Assembly (NCBI GenBank): GCA_033239525.1
Contig: BSYO01000031.1
Location: forward strand, 3,070,467 to 3,134,466
Length of the DNA: 64,000 bases
Source of the DNA: Nepenthes gracilis
Lineage: Eukaryota > Streptophyta > Magnoliopsida > Caryophyllales > Nepenthaceae
Direction of reading: 5' to 3'
The notes under the pieces are model-generated. The model ran no database searches. It saw only the letters and a program-made list of their open reading frames with translations, and had not been told where the DNA came from. The position numbers and the translations under genes were made by a program. This document shows positions 12,441-23,624 of the stretch, piece after piece (within the stretch, counting starts at the first letter, position 1; each line of letters opens with the position of its first letter).

Positions 12441-12475
12441 CTCTCCCCTCCTTATAAAAATTTTGTCCTCAAAAT
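12441..12475 (-). other. Polypurine tract of the 9945-18148 element
   Basis: Read on minus: TTTTGAGGACAAAATTTTTA, then TAAGGAGGGGAGAG and the LTR. This GAGGACAAAATTT plus purine run is the usual 3' end of plant chromoviruses, where the FEDE-type protein end merges with the polypurine tract. The same structure occurs on the plus strand at 18387-18422 and 29640-29672. Confidence 0.88.
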
Positions 12476-15400
12476 TTACGCATATCAATCCTTGAACAGA
12501 TAAGGATAATTCTTCTAAGCTTAACCTTAATTAAAATATTCCTCCAAAAGAATCTGATCATCAATACCTGATCTTTCTATCCTAATATCGGAATCAAAAT
12601 TTCAATATAAAATAGCTTCTCAAAATAACAACAATTCCCACTCGATCACATGCCAATAATCAACCCATATTTCTCTCAACATACATATAGAAAACGCATC
12701 ATCACGATTTGCAAACTCGAGACAACGCATCATCACAATTTTCTCATCTTGATAATGTGTCGACGACCAAACTCAAGAATGACTTTCTGATCAGCAAGCA
12801 AAGAATCGACTTCATCAACTTATCCATCATCATCTAAGATGCCACCAAATTCCTTGCTATCCAACGCAAACCAAAACAAAATCTCGAAGGCTTCTTCCTC
12901 TTGGTTTCAACCTTTAGGCACGAGACGCATGATCAACTCGCCACTCCGCCGATGACGAATCTTCGACGTTCTTAACAAATTTAGATCACTTCAACTCCAT
13001 AATAGCTGTTGACAACCTCAACTGCTCCCTGAGCTTCCATCCGACAATCGATGCTCTACTTGATTGTGTCCAACTTCATGACCGCTCGAACAAAAGGATC
13101 TTCACTTTTGATCTTCACAAAAGCATCTTCCAAGATAGGAGCTTGCTTCGGAGCCCAATCCTGGTAAGAATTATTCACCGATAACTCTATAGCTTCTTCG
13201 CTAAAAACAAAGACAGAAGACATTGCAGCACAAACTGTTAACGCAACTTTGATCCTGAACAACATACGCATAGGCAGAGAATGGATCCACCTACCTACTC
13301 CTTCGTGGACAAAATCTCATTCTACTCCGTGAGATTTCAAACCGATCCAAACGAAGTCGCCACTTTTCCAAAATCACAGGACTCAACAAAACTTCCACAT
13401 AATCAACTTCCTCAAACCGGATTTCAAGTCAAATTCTCTACCTAAGAATCCAAATCGAATCTTACCACTAAGGGCTACAGACCCACATGCTTCCACTTTT
13501 TCTTATGAAAATATGCATAACAAATTCGAAGACTTACGACCCAAAATATTATCAATAATATTCTCTTTTTCTAAAATAATTTCTCAAGCCTTTATAATCA
13601 AATTAAACAACAATTATCTCCATACAAATAACATTTCTAAATCCTTAAAGCAAATACCTCAAGTCCTAACTCCAATCCATAAGTAGAGTAATTTTGATCA
13701 AAATTATTCAACCGCCGTAACCCATAAGCAATCACCCGAAAATGCCGCATCAGAACACAACCTCAAATCTTCCACGAGAGCATCACAATCAACCACAGAT
13801 TAACTTGATCCATCAAGGATCGACCAAATTCACATTATCGGTAATCTGCCATTCATTTCTAGAAAGCCCTCATTAGAATTACTATTCCAATAAATATCGA
13901 TCGTTTCAAAGCCAAACGTCCCACAGACGCTACAATTCTCAAGGGATCATCATCAAATCGCTTAATAAATTCAACTAGATCTAAGAAATCGCACATCTTT
14001 GTGACAAACGATGGTCCTTCCCCAACCAACCACCGCTTCAAACTTCTGCAAATATACAAACATGCCATCGAAGAAACAATATTCCCCAAATAACACTACT
14101 TCCAACCAAACTCGCATTTTCTCAATTGGACAAACCACAAACTACCCTTCGCAGCTATGACACAGTCCTCAGACGGACCACATGCCTCACATAAATTCCT
14201 TGAACAAATCAAACTATAATTAATGAAGCCATCATAAATAGATCAAAATACGGCCGAAAGATCATAAGATTCATATGACCTACAAAAGATGCCAACAAAA
14301 TAACTAACCCAAAAACATCTCCGAAGCTCACAACGGCCGCACCTTTATCTTGAAGGCAACCTTAGGTAAATTCTCCCGATATCCTTAATTGACAGTACTC
14401 CAAGTACAGATCGATTTAGAAAACATCGAGTACTAACCATTGATCAAACAAATCACCTACTAATTCCTAACATTCGCTTATCAAATAATTCATTTTCCAA
14501 ACGAATTAAATTTCAATAATTTATAGATAACCTCACAGATTCATCACGCTTATTCCAGAAGTATTTAACACCCCGCGGCAAGGCACTCAACCAATGCCTC
14601 ATTGACTCTATACAATGTCCTCGAAATCAATGTTATGTCTGACACAATCACAGCAACAACCTCAACTACCGACTAAAAGACAATTTAGGCTAATCTTCTC
14701 ATCTAAGAAACAGCCTCGAATTACCATACAACTAGAAAACTTTTTATTACCATATAACGACTCCCAGATGTGGCCACATATGCCAAATAAACTCGGCACA
14801 CATTTCATCAATTAACTTGCAGGCACAATGATATCAATTTTATCACCTCTCGATCAACTCTTCCTCATATTCAAAATTCACAGCCCAAATTGTAAATCAA
14901 AATATTCTTACCGAAATCGTTTACACTAATGTGGTGACTTGCCAACCAAATCATCCCCAATATCACATTAAAGTTCGGTTCATCAAATGAAATTAGATCA
15001 ACCAATCATTGATATCTACAAACTCAGACCGGACATCAGAGTCTACAAACTTAACAGATCAAAGGTTTACTCATCAGGGATAAACTTTATCAAAGCTCGC
15101 TTTAAAAATTGGGAAAACATACAACATTCACATACAATCTCAAAGGTCACAGACTTAATTCGTGCCTTCACCAACTAAATTCACCTTCCTTACTATCCCG
15201 AATGCCAAACAGAGAATAACTCCCAAAATTGCCTCCACAAAAACATCTCAAGAAGTGGAATACGGCACTGAGAAGCCCACCACTGGCTTACCTCACTCTC
15301 TAACTTATGGGCAATAGACAAAACCTGAAACACCTCCTCCACTTTCTGAAATTCAATTTAAGCCTTAATTGAGATTAACCATCCCAAATTTTTTTTTCAA

Positions 15401-15664
15401 ATCGGCTCACATTTAATCATTCGAAGGACTCTCCATCTTGACTACAACAGACCATCCTTCACAAAGCAACCAAATTCTCATCTGGCTACTGAATCGAATT
15501 ACCAATTATGTCGCTCGCGCGGCTCAATATAGCCAATTAATCAACTTTTTGAGTCGAATTCAATATAGCCAATCCATTCTTTACCAAAGGCTACACTTAT
15601 CACGCCAGATATTCAATCAATTTCTTATCCAAAATGACCCAAAAACACCTCCTTACGACCTTTT
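12476..15664 (-). pseudogene. Decayed chromovirus pol inside the 9945-18148 element
   Basis: No ORF longer than about 90 codons survives. On the minus strand at about 14875-14995 the protease end is readable: DEPNFNVILGMIWLASHH, matching the VILGMDWL block of chromovirus proteases. At about 14610-14650 an ISRTLYRVNEALVE-like stretch matches the start of RT (normally near PYRMAPAELxEL). Further towards 12500 I could not recognise RT motifs or integrase, and 3.2 kb is too short for full gag-pol. The short ORFs at 13056-13271 and 13859-14089 have no recognisable domain. Confidence 0.65.
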
Positions 15665-15675
15665 CTCTGATACCA
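15665..15675 (-). other. Primer binding site (initiator tRNA-Met type)
   Basis: Read on minus, TGGTATCAGAG lies four bases inside the LTR at 15680. This is the classic plant PBS complementary to the 3' end of initiator tRNA-Met, and it sets the element's orientation. Confidence 0.92.
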
Positions 15676-15679
15676 CCAC

Positions 15680-18148
15680 TGTCACGACCCAGAAACACAA
15701 TGTACGCAGGTCAAAATAAAATCAATAATAATATTTCCATCAATCATAATAACCCAACCCAGGTGTGACAATCATACACATGCAGGACCCAATATAAATA
15801 AAATACACACAAGATCTCATCGGATAAGAATCCGAACAAACATAATACATGACCTGCTAACCATGATCGTAAGGGAGGTATCCAAATTTGCAACAACTCA
15901 TCCACAATATACTACAACTTTAATATTTTACACACAATGATCAAGGCCATCATCCGGCCATAAATAATAACCATAACATATCCTCGAGATCAGAAATATA
16001 CCAAATATAACTTCTCCACTCGCCAAAAGGAATATCCGAGCCCCCTTTCACGTCTGAGCTCCTATAAGCATATCCATACCACTAGTCTGAAGGGATAAAA
16101 TATGAAAACGTGAGCCTAGAACTTAACAAGTATCATCGTATAAAAACAGTATTCATAAATCAGGAACAGGGATATCACATAGCAATCACGTAAAACAAAA
16201 TATCATGTCCGTGAAATCCCTGAAAATTGAAGAGATATCTCGTACTAAATCGTCGTCCGTATTAACTCATCCCTCCGGGACAAAATCATATAAATCACGA
16301 TTCGGTAAAAACTCATAGACGACATCATATCATATGATCCGAGGTCACATTACATAATCGCGACCGTCACCACATCCACGTGGGACACATACCATCGTCC
16401 GGATCTAAAACTCATAATGCAGAAATCAAGAGAAGACCGTCGGAACTAAAACATAAATCAAAACATGTTCCGAGTTTATCACATCAGTACGTACGAGATA
16501 TTCCTATCACCCATCTGTGGGCCAAACCACGTATCTCAAATCGTCATCCACGCTACACATGCAGAAATGCAAAGCATGCACGAAATCGGAGAACCAAAGA
16601 TTAATGATACCAACTTGAAGAAGGGTTACCCTCGTCCGGTAACTACGGCTATATCGGTTAGGAATTAGGCCAGTAGCTCAAGGCCATCCATGTACTCTGC
16701 CTCCCATAGATTAGGAACTTACTCACTATGTTTTACCATCCGCGGCTTTAGGTACAACCTTAAGTTTTATTTATATATTAGGACGTCTAAATATATTAGT
16801 TTTTCGTCAATTCATTACGATTGTTCTCAATTAAATACACAGTGGGGCAGGTCAGCTACAACTATCATATACGTCCCCGTCGGGACTAAGCCTCCCCGTC
16901 GGGAGCAGTACCAAATGTCTCGTGCCTCGGATCACATAAACGACCCCTCGGGTCTCAGACCGTCATGGTCCCGTAGTGATCCCAACCTGGCAGCATGCAT
17001 GGTTAGTGCAAGGCCTGGTTCATGGTTCCACAATATACGGATACACAAACGTACATATAGATCGTCCGAGTGTCCAAAATCTCTCCAAATTATAAATACC
17101 AGTACAAAACTACCGCACAACCGATAAAATATACATGTATGTACACAATTGATAAATTTGGGGTATATAAAAATACATGCATGTTAGTAAAATCTCCCAC
17201 AATAGTCAAAATGCATCAGAAATTAAATCAGACCAAGAATAGGGCTAGAGGATACTTGCCTTAACATTAAACTCTACAGATTTGAAGAAATGATATCCCG
17301 AAGCACTCCAATCGAGCATTTCTCTCTCCTCTGTCGCGTCCTCTCTCTCTCTCCTCGCGCCCTTCCTCTCTCTCCTCTCGCGCCGCGGCCTCTGCTTAGC
17401 CAGCCAAGCCGGCCGCTCACCGCCGCCCAATCGACCACCGCACCGCCTCACGTGGCCGTCGCCGACCTCCTCAGCACCACCCAGCCGCGCCGACGCCGAA
17501 ACCGCTGCCGCTGCCGCCTCCTCTCTTCCATTGAACGAACTCGCCGTCCTCTCTCTCCCCTCGCACCGCTCGAACTACCACCGCACGCCGCAGCTTCCGC
17601 TCACCACCGCTCACCACTGCGACCACCGATGTCGCCTCTACCACCCCGAACGGCCGTCGTCGACTCTTCCGGCACCGATTCCCTCACTCAGCGCAACTGC
17701 CGCCTCAACCCGTAACTACCGCAACAATCGCGACCACACCCACAACCACCAGCGACCGCCGTTCACCTACGACGCCGCCGTCGTCGCCGCCTTCCTCTCC
17801 CTTCTCCTCTTCCTCCTCCTTCTTCCTCGCTGCGAACCCTAGATCCCCCTTTTCCCCCTCTCTCCTCTTCTCCCTCTCTCCCCGACACTTTTCTCCCCCT
17901 TTTTCTTTTTCTTTCTTTTTACTTTAATAATATTATTATTATTATTATTATTGTTATTATTATTATTATCTTTAATTCCAAATTTCAAATAGAATTCCGA
18001 ACAATAGTACAGGCGCTCCTTGGGTGCCGCCCCAAAATTCCGATTACTCCTCAAAATCTTAGAATATTTTAATTTACTTTTACCACGTTTGAAATACCAA
18101 AATCACAATTAATATTAAAATAATCCAATCGAAATCCGAAATATTACA
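15680..18148 (-). repeat. 5' LTR of the 9945-18148 element
   Basis: It begins TGTCACGACCCAGAAACAC and ends CGAAATATTACA on the plus strand. It matches 9945-12440 over its full length, including the CT-rich block (17290-17880) and the TTA/TTG microsatellite (about 17927-17971). Small indels account for the 27-bp length difference. ATAAG follows directly. Confidence 0.92.
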
Positions 18149-18153
18149 ATAAG

Positions 18154-18422
18154 GCATATATCCTGATGACAGGATGGATTGTGCTTACTTCCACAATCAC
18201 AGATTTATCCTCCTTTTGCACCCCGAGGTGGGTGGTACTACCTACAATCCCGGTAGATGGGGCCGAAACGGAACGAAACGAAAACAATTCTTCGATTTTT
18301 CATTGTAATATTGTAAGGCATGTAAGGGAATATCACCTTCTAATATTCCATCCATTTGTTTCCTCCAGATGTGTAAACCTTTTTAAAATTTGAGGACGAA
18401 ATTTTTGTAAGAGGAGGAGAAT
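18154..18422 (+). mobile_element. Chromovirus 3' internal end and polypurine tract
   Basis: The last part, 18387-18422, reads AAATTTGAGGACGAAATTTT and then GTAAGAGGAGGAGAA. This is the chromovirus FEDE-type protein end joined to a polypurine tract, here on the plus strand. No longer coding frame remains upstream. A block at 18255-18335 (CCGAAACGGAACGAAACGAA) recurs at 21028-21113. The upstream part of this element is not visible; the 9945-18148 insertion may separate it from its 5' part. Confidence 0.6.
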
Positions 18423-20880
18423 TATAAGGATCACAATTTCGAAACTCGAAACCAGAGGCTTATTTTGGAGTGTGATATATAATCCGATTTTGTATCGAAA
18501 TTCATCCAAAATGACCGTTGACAACCGAATTGATTTTTACATGTTTTCATACACTCACACCCGATCACGTTAATTACATTGTCATAATTAGGCACCGAAA
18601 ACTAGCATCACAAAACATCCGATTCAACAACCCAATCGGCTACCCTCATTTTAGCTACCACCCGGCAGCTTCGGTCCCAAACTTTCCATAGGAAAATTTT
18701 ACACATACAAGCACTATACTTAGTAAAAGAAAATCTATCAACAAAATTTAGTAAGGAATCAAGGCATGTGGCAGCTCCCCAGGCCCCTGGCAGCCCAGCA
18801 TCAGCAGCAACATCAGGAGATGGCATCAACAGCTGCCAATTTTGAAAAAAAAAAAAAAAAAAAAAATCAGTAGGGAGCAAGTCTTCTCCAATTGCACATA
18901 TAATTAGCAACCAATGGCGACTTTGACTAAGAGAATAATGTATTTATATCCTCAACCAAGGTACATATATACATATATGTGTATAAAAGACAGCAAAAGC
19001 TGCTGAATTAAATCAGTTGTTGCACGGCTGCATCAACAGCCAAGTTTTCAAACCAAGTAGGCAGCGCTCTCAGCCAATTTTTCAACCAAGTAGGTAGCTC
19101 TCTCTTGACCAATTGGAGCTCTAAAAATTAGCATCATAATGACCTAAGTTTAGGTAATAAAGTCAGCTGAACCACAAGACCACAATGGAGGCTGTGGCTG
19201 TAGCCAGAGGAGGCAGCATGCAAACAAGAGCTTGGCATGAGTTTTTCACCTCAATCTTTTTGAGGTCAATTTAAGGGACGTTGGCTAGAAGAAAAAGGAA
19301 GTAAGGAGAGGCTAAGTTGGTAAAAAGTTGAGGGAAAACTTTGAGAAAAAGAGGAAGGAACCAAGAGCAGCAATGAAGGAAAAAAGGAAGTGCTAAAATT
19401 GTGGCAAGTGTACTTATGCCTTTCTTTGGTTATTGTGACTTTTTGGTTAATTCTAAGTATTGTTGATCCAATACTTACATATACTCTCTTATTTATCATA
19501 TGATCATGTAGAATCGAAAATAAAAATTTATAGCATGGTGAACAGGCCCTGGAAACCATAACAACACCGAAACTGGGTTCTGCTGTGACAGTTTCTGATT
19601 TTTGCCTTGAATCGACTATGAAACAGCCAATTGGCTAGCGGTTAAAACTGTTTAAACATCACAAGTTGATTATATAAATGTGAAAAAAAATGGACCCCTG
19701 AACCGTTCAAGAATTGGGTCAAAATCGACCCCAAAATCACCCACAGAATCAGCTTACTAGTTCTGTTGATGCAGAAAACTGGGAATCTAAAATTTAGCAA
19801 AACATGGTCCAAAACGGGCTAACCCGGAGTCCAACCCAACCCAATTCGTAAGTAATATGGGTAAGCCATCACCATGTAAGTCGACCGCCCAAGAAAATCC
19901 CGGCTGAACGCTAAACCGGACACAGGAACAGCAAGTGATCTTGCTGAACTGTATCAGAGAGCAGTTGGAATGTAGCCTCTGAAACGGATCCGAATCAGAC
20001 CCCAAATGGGCTGAACCAGTGCCCATATTTAGTTAAAATCCTTGTTGTGATATTCAAGTATCACTCTGTAAAAAGAAAACCTTAAAAAGCTATCAATCGG
20101 ATCCTCAAAACGTGGCCAGAAGCTGTCTGTTTCAACTGGTACTGATGCAGAATATGTTTTTATAAAATGACCCGAACCGGCCTAAAATTTGACTTGAACC
20201 AACCATAAACCAAATTATTTGTTGAAGATAAGTCTCTTGGCTATAATACAACTTCCTGAACCGGTCAAAAATTGGCCCCGGATTAATCATAAAAATTAAG
20301 AGAAACAGAACTATCCCCGGCATCTATACTAAAGCCAAAATTGGCTGTTTGGAGATATCAGGCCAAACCGGCCACCATTCAACCACCAAACCGGCTCAAA
20401 TTTGGTCACCAACTAGCGGAAACCCTTATTAAGATTGTGTAAAACCGGCTCATGAAAATGAGTTGGATGGACCACTGAACCGGATCCATAAATCAGTCTG
20501 AACCGGCCCAACTCCTAAGGATAGATTTTGGCAGTTTCTAAAAAGGGGTTGAATCAGGCCCAATTTAGACAATAAATTGACCAAACCGGTACCCAATTAA
20601 ACCAAGAGGATCGTGGGATGTTGACCAAAAAATTTGGACCCAAAATAAATGGTAAACCAGACCCCGAACCATAATCGAACCTGTTCATGCAAACAGAAAA
20701 ATTTTCAATGTATGAATAAAATGTCAAACCGGATTAAGACTAACCCCAAATTGACTCACTAATATATTTGGGTACTAAATTGAAATTATTTAAGTTTCAG
20801 GTAATAAATCTACAACCAAGTAGATTAAAATACACTAAGTACGGAAATAAAGTTTAGCATGCAATTTTCTGCATATACAA
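18423..20880 (+). repeat. Probable chromovirus LTR region, AACCGG-rich
   Basis: The LTR should start at 18423 (TATAAGGATCAC, probably a mutated TGTAAGG) right after the polypurine tract. It holds a poly-A run (18845-18866), GTATTTATATCC and GTATATAAAAG-like TATA candidates (18940-18990), then from about 19900 to 20730 at least ten AACCGG motifs. I could not locate a clear LTR end or a second copy, so the right boundary is uncertain. 18751-18961 also occurs inverted at 9399-9603. No gene is seen here. Confidence 0.5.
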
Positions 20881-20889
20881 GGTTTATGT

Positions 20890-21285
20890 TTTGTTCTATA
20901 TTGCATATTATCTATTATGTTAACTTATGTTCAGTTATATTCATGAAAGTTTTGTGGGAACTCAGTAAAACTATAAATTCAGTTGTGTTCTGTTCAGTTC
21001 AATTTAAATTAAGTTCAGCTATAATTCTGATAGACGGGACCGAAACGGAACGGAACGAAAACAATTCTTTAATTTTTTATTGTAATATCCAAAGGTATAC
21101 CAAGGAATATCACCCTCTGAAAAAAATCCTTGATCCAGTTTTCCTTTATAAAGTTTAACGAGAACTCTTATAGTTGAAATTAATTTAAACTGAACTGAAC
21201 TGAATACAACTGAACTTATACTTTTATTGAGTTCCCATAAAACTTTCATGAATATAACTTAACATAATAAATAATATGCAACTAG
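20890..21285. repeat. Inverted repeat (hairpin) element
   Basis: Left arm about 20890-21022 and right arm about 21155-21285 are inverted copies. ATTCATGAAAGTTTTGTGGG on the left is matched on minus by ATTCATGAAAGTTTTATGGG on the right, as are the CAGTTCAGTTTAAATT-like parts. The loop of about 130 bp carries a block (CCGAAACGGAACGGAACGAA) shared with 18255-18335. The ORFs read from both strands (20859-21158 plus, 21019-21249 minus) resemble each other only because of this symmetry. It may be a MITE-like or foldback unit; no target duplication was identified. Confidence 0.65.
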
Positions 21286-21339
21286 TCATACCATGCAAGG
21301 AGGAAAAGAGAAGCTCAGTGATGCAAAAAATTAAGACAA

Positions 21340-22332
21340 ATTACTACTTTTATTCATTGAAGTATTCTTTATAGAGTATAAGACTAGTGCTTACATGAGC
21401 ACTAAAAAAATAAAAACATAGCAAAATACAAGAGGCAGACGAAGAACTCAGCTCGCCATGAAGGTTCGGCCTTGAGCATACATGCACACTGCTGTGCTTT
21501 GGAGGCATCTTCCCCGGTGCTGACTCCCCCACTTGGTGGGGTAAATTGGATATGAATCCTTGTTGCCGCGAGAATAGGCTTGACCATAGCGAAAGACCGG
21601 CATCCATCAAGTGTCCCACTGGGACAGCCGCACGCCCGTCTGACGTCCCAATGGAGCACTAAGAATCGCCTCAACTCCCGATCACCCAAGAAGGCCACTA
21701 GCCACCGACAAAACCCGGAGCCAGCATTTGATCGAGGAAACAGAATCCCCGACCTTGAGTGCTCACCACCCATGGCTCTACCCAGCGGCTAGAAACCCTG
21801 AACAACTGGAGAGGAGGTGCATGGCGATAGCAGAGTGGCCAAACCACCCTTGTTAAACCAAGGAAGCGCCCATGCAAGGAGCATGACAACAAGCTTCAAG
21901 GATAGCAACGAGTTTCCCACCGATCCATCCGATTCCTGTTCGGAACTCCGCGGGACATGGTGCACCCCAAAGACTCCCCATTGTTTCATGAGCAGAGGGA
22001 TGAGCTTGGATCTTCGCAGTAAAGGAACTCCTCAATTTATAGCGGCACAAAGAGGCCCTAAGGCTCCCAAATGGGCTCGCCCTCCGATGGTCGTCGACCA
22101 AGAAACAAGAAAGCCATCAATGCGGAACTCGTTCCAAGGCCACAAGTCCTTCCCCACAAGGCTCTAAATCCCAACGATGACTAAAAAGGATGCATATTCA
22201 CATTGGAAAGGAAAAACTACCCTGAAGATCAGAATTTAGCGCATCTCGAGGAAAGACGCGTCATTCAGTAGCAGGACCTACATCTGACATGCCAGGCCCT
22301 AACAATGCGTCGTCTCCAGGCATGGGGGCTAG
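21340..22332 (-). pseudogene. Tat-6 remnant of the opposite-strand extra ORF
   Basis: This is the internal 3' flank of a plus-strand Tat element, directly before its LTR. Read on minus it looks like the end of the extra-ORF transcript, with AATAAA at 21349-21354 as in Tat-1. The ORF at 21402-21773 (minus) is the best open piece, but the Transposase_28 core is missing. The sequence ends with the polypurine tract GCATGGGGGCTAG at 22320-22332. Where this copy begins on the left is unclear. Confidence 0.5.
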
Positions 22333-23198
22333 TGTTGGGTCCAGTGTAGAATTGGGTCGAGATCAATTAGGGCCAACTGGAAGAAGGACATTGATCAGCA
22401 GAGAAGCCCAGTCCACAAGGGCTAACTTGGGCACGAGATAACAAGGCGTGCTGAGCACCAGGCGACTAGACCAATTAGCTTCTCTGTGTCCCTGCTGCAA
22501 CTGTCACAGTCTACCAGCACAGGGGATGCCGGCGAAGGAACTGCCAGCCAATGGGGAACAATGTCAACGATTGGCTAGCCATAGCATGCGCCACCCCAGC
22601 AGCTTCCCAGCCAATCCAAGCAAGGTCAAACAGACCCGTGCTAGCCACGCCTGACAACGGTCACCATGTTACCGCAAAGCGACAACTGACACCGCTGGCC
22701 ACTGCCAACGGTCAACGGCTGGCGAATCTCGACTTGCCACATGTCAGTAATTCCCGCACCCAAGGTCCTTCACTATAGAGCCTACAAATATCCCTTCCTT
22801 TAACGGGAAAGGAGACGATCCTCGATCAATCGAACACCGCTGATCATAAAGCCTCGATCGAGCAACCTTAGTGAGCCACTTATTGCAGTACAAACCAACG
22901 GAGCCTAGACCTCCACATACCTCCCACTCACACTCCCATCATTCCTACATCTTTGCATTCTCGTTGCGTTTACTCCTAAACGTGCATTCCTCCGTTCATT
23001 GCGAAAAATTTCTGACTTGAGCGTCGGAATATTTTTAGTGGGAGAATATCTAATCGACCTCTTACCTCTTATTTATAATTTGTGTTGTGCAGAGCTCAGG
23101 TTGAGGAGAGTGGAGACCAGACTCGTTCGAGATCCGAACCAGTACGGAATTCGAAAACTCTCTAATCAGCCAGAGAACTCAGACCCAGGGACGCAACA
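22333..23198 (+). repeat. 3' LTR of Tat-6
   Basis: This 866-bp LTR runs from TGTTGGGTCC to GGACGCAACA, with TGTTG/CAACA inverted ends and a polypurine tract directly upstream. It carries a TATA-like stretch (ACTATAGAGCCTACAAATA, about 22772) and the Tat U5 box at 23013-23043. It matches the Tat-1 LTR fragment. It lies 426 bp from the stop codon of TOP6A, in convergent orientation. Confidence 0.85.
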
Positions 23199-23624
23199 GA
23201 AACACAAAATTAAAGTTTACATTGTACTATAGGTCAAACAACATAATTGAAATTGGGCTAAGAATTTGAAATTCTATTTTCAATTTCATCAATGATATTT
23301 CTATTGAGGAATCAATGCAACCAAAACAAGAGAAAAACATGAAGCAATCAACAAATTTCAGTTGCAATCACGCAAAATCAGAAGAATGAAATTCTCTGTT
23401 TCCATCTCCAAGTATGCATTTGATCATCTTCTTTGTTCTTTGCATACTAAATTCCTACCTACAACGGAAAATACATTCAACCAACAATTGGAAATTCAAC
23501 CACTGCTATAATTTATGATCCTAGAAAGAAGCAGGATGCACACAATTCCAAGTTTCTCAGACATCAATGGTGGAAAGGGAGTTCAAGAGTTACCGCATCA
23601 GACGATCTCTCTTCCAATGCTCAC

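Larger units (their letters stand above)
9945..18148 (-). mobile_element. Complete chromovirus-type LTR element, non-autonomous
   Basis: Two long LTRs (9945-12440 and 15680-18148) flank 3.24 kb of internal DNA. A perfect ATAAG duplication flanks the whole (9940-9944 and 18149-18153). The minus orientation is fixed by the PBS (TGGTATCAGAG, read on minus, at 15665-15675) and the polypurine tract (12441-12475). The LTRs differ at only a few percent of positions in the stretches I compared, so this looks like the youngest large insertion. With 5 kb of LTR and only decayed pol inside, it resembles a large retrotransposon derivative that would need helper enzymes. Confidence 0.93.

Noticed and set aside
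20859..21249. Two similar ORFs on opposite strands
   Set aside because: The resemblance comes from the inverted repeat arms; no domain and no codon signal.
824..23198. Idea that Tat-1 (824-9279) and the Tat-6 end (21340-23198) are two halves of one split element
   Set aside because: Both carry their own extra-ORF 3' end with AATAAA (7481 and 21349), so they must be two different copies of the same family.
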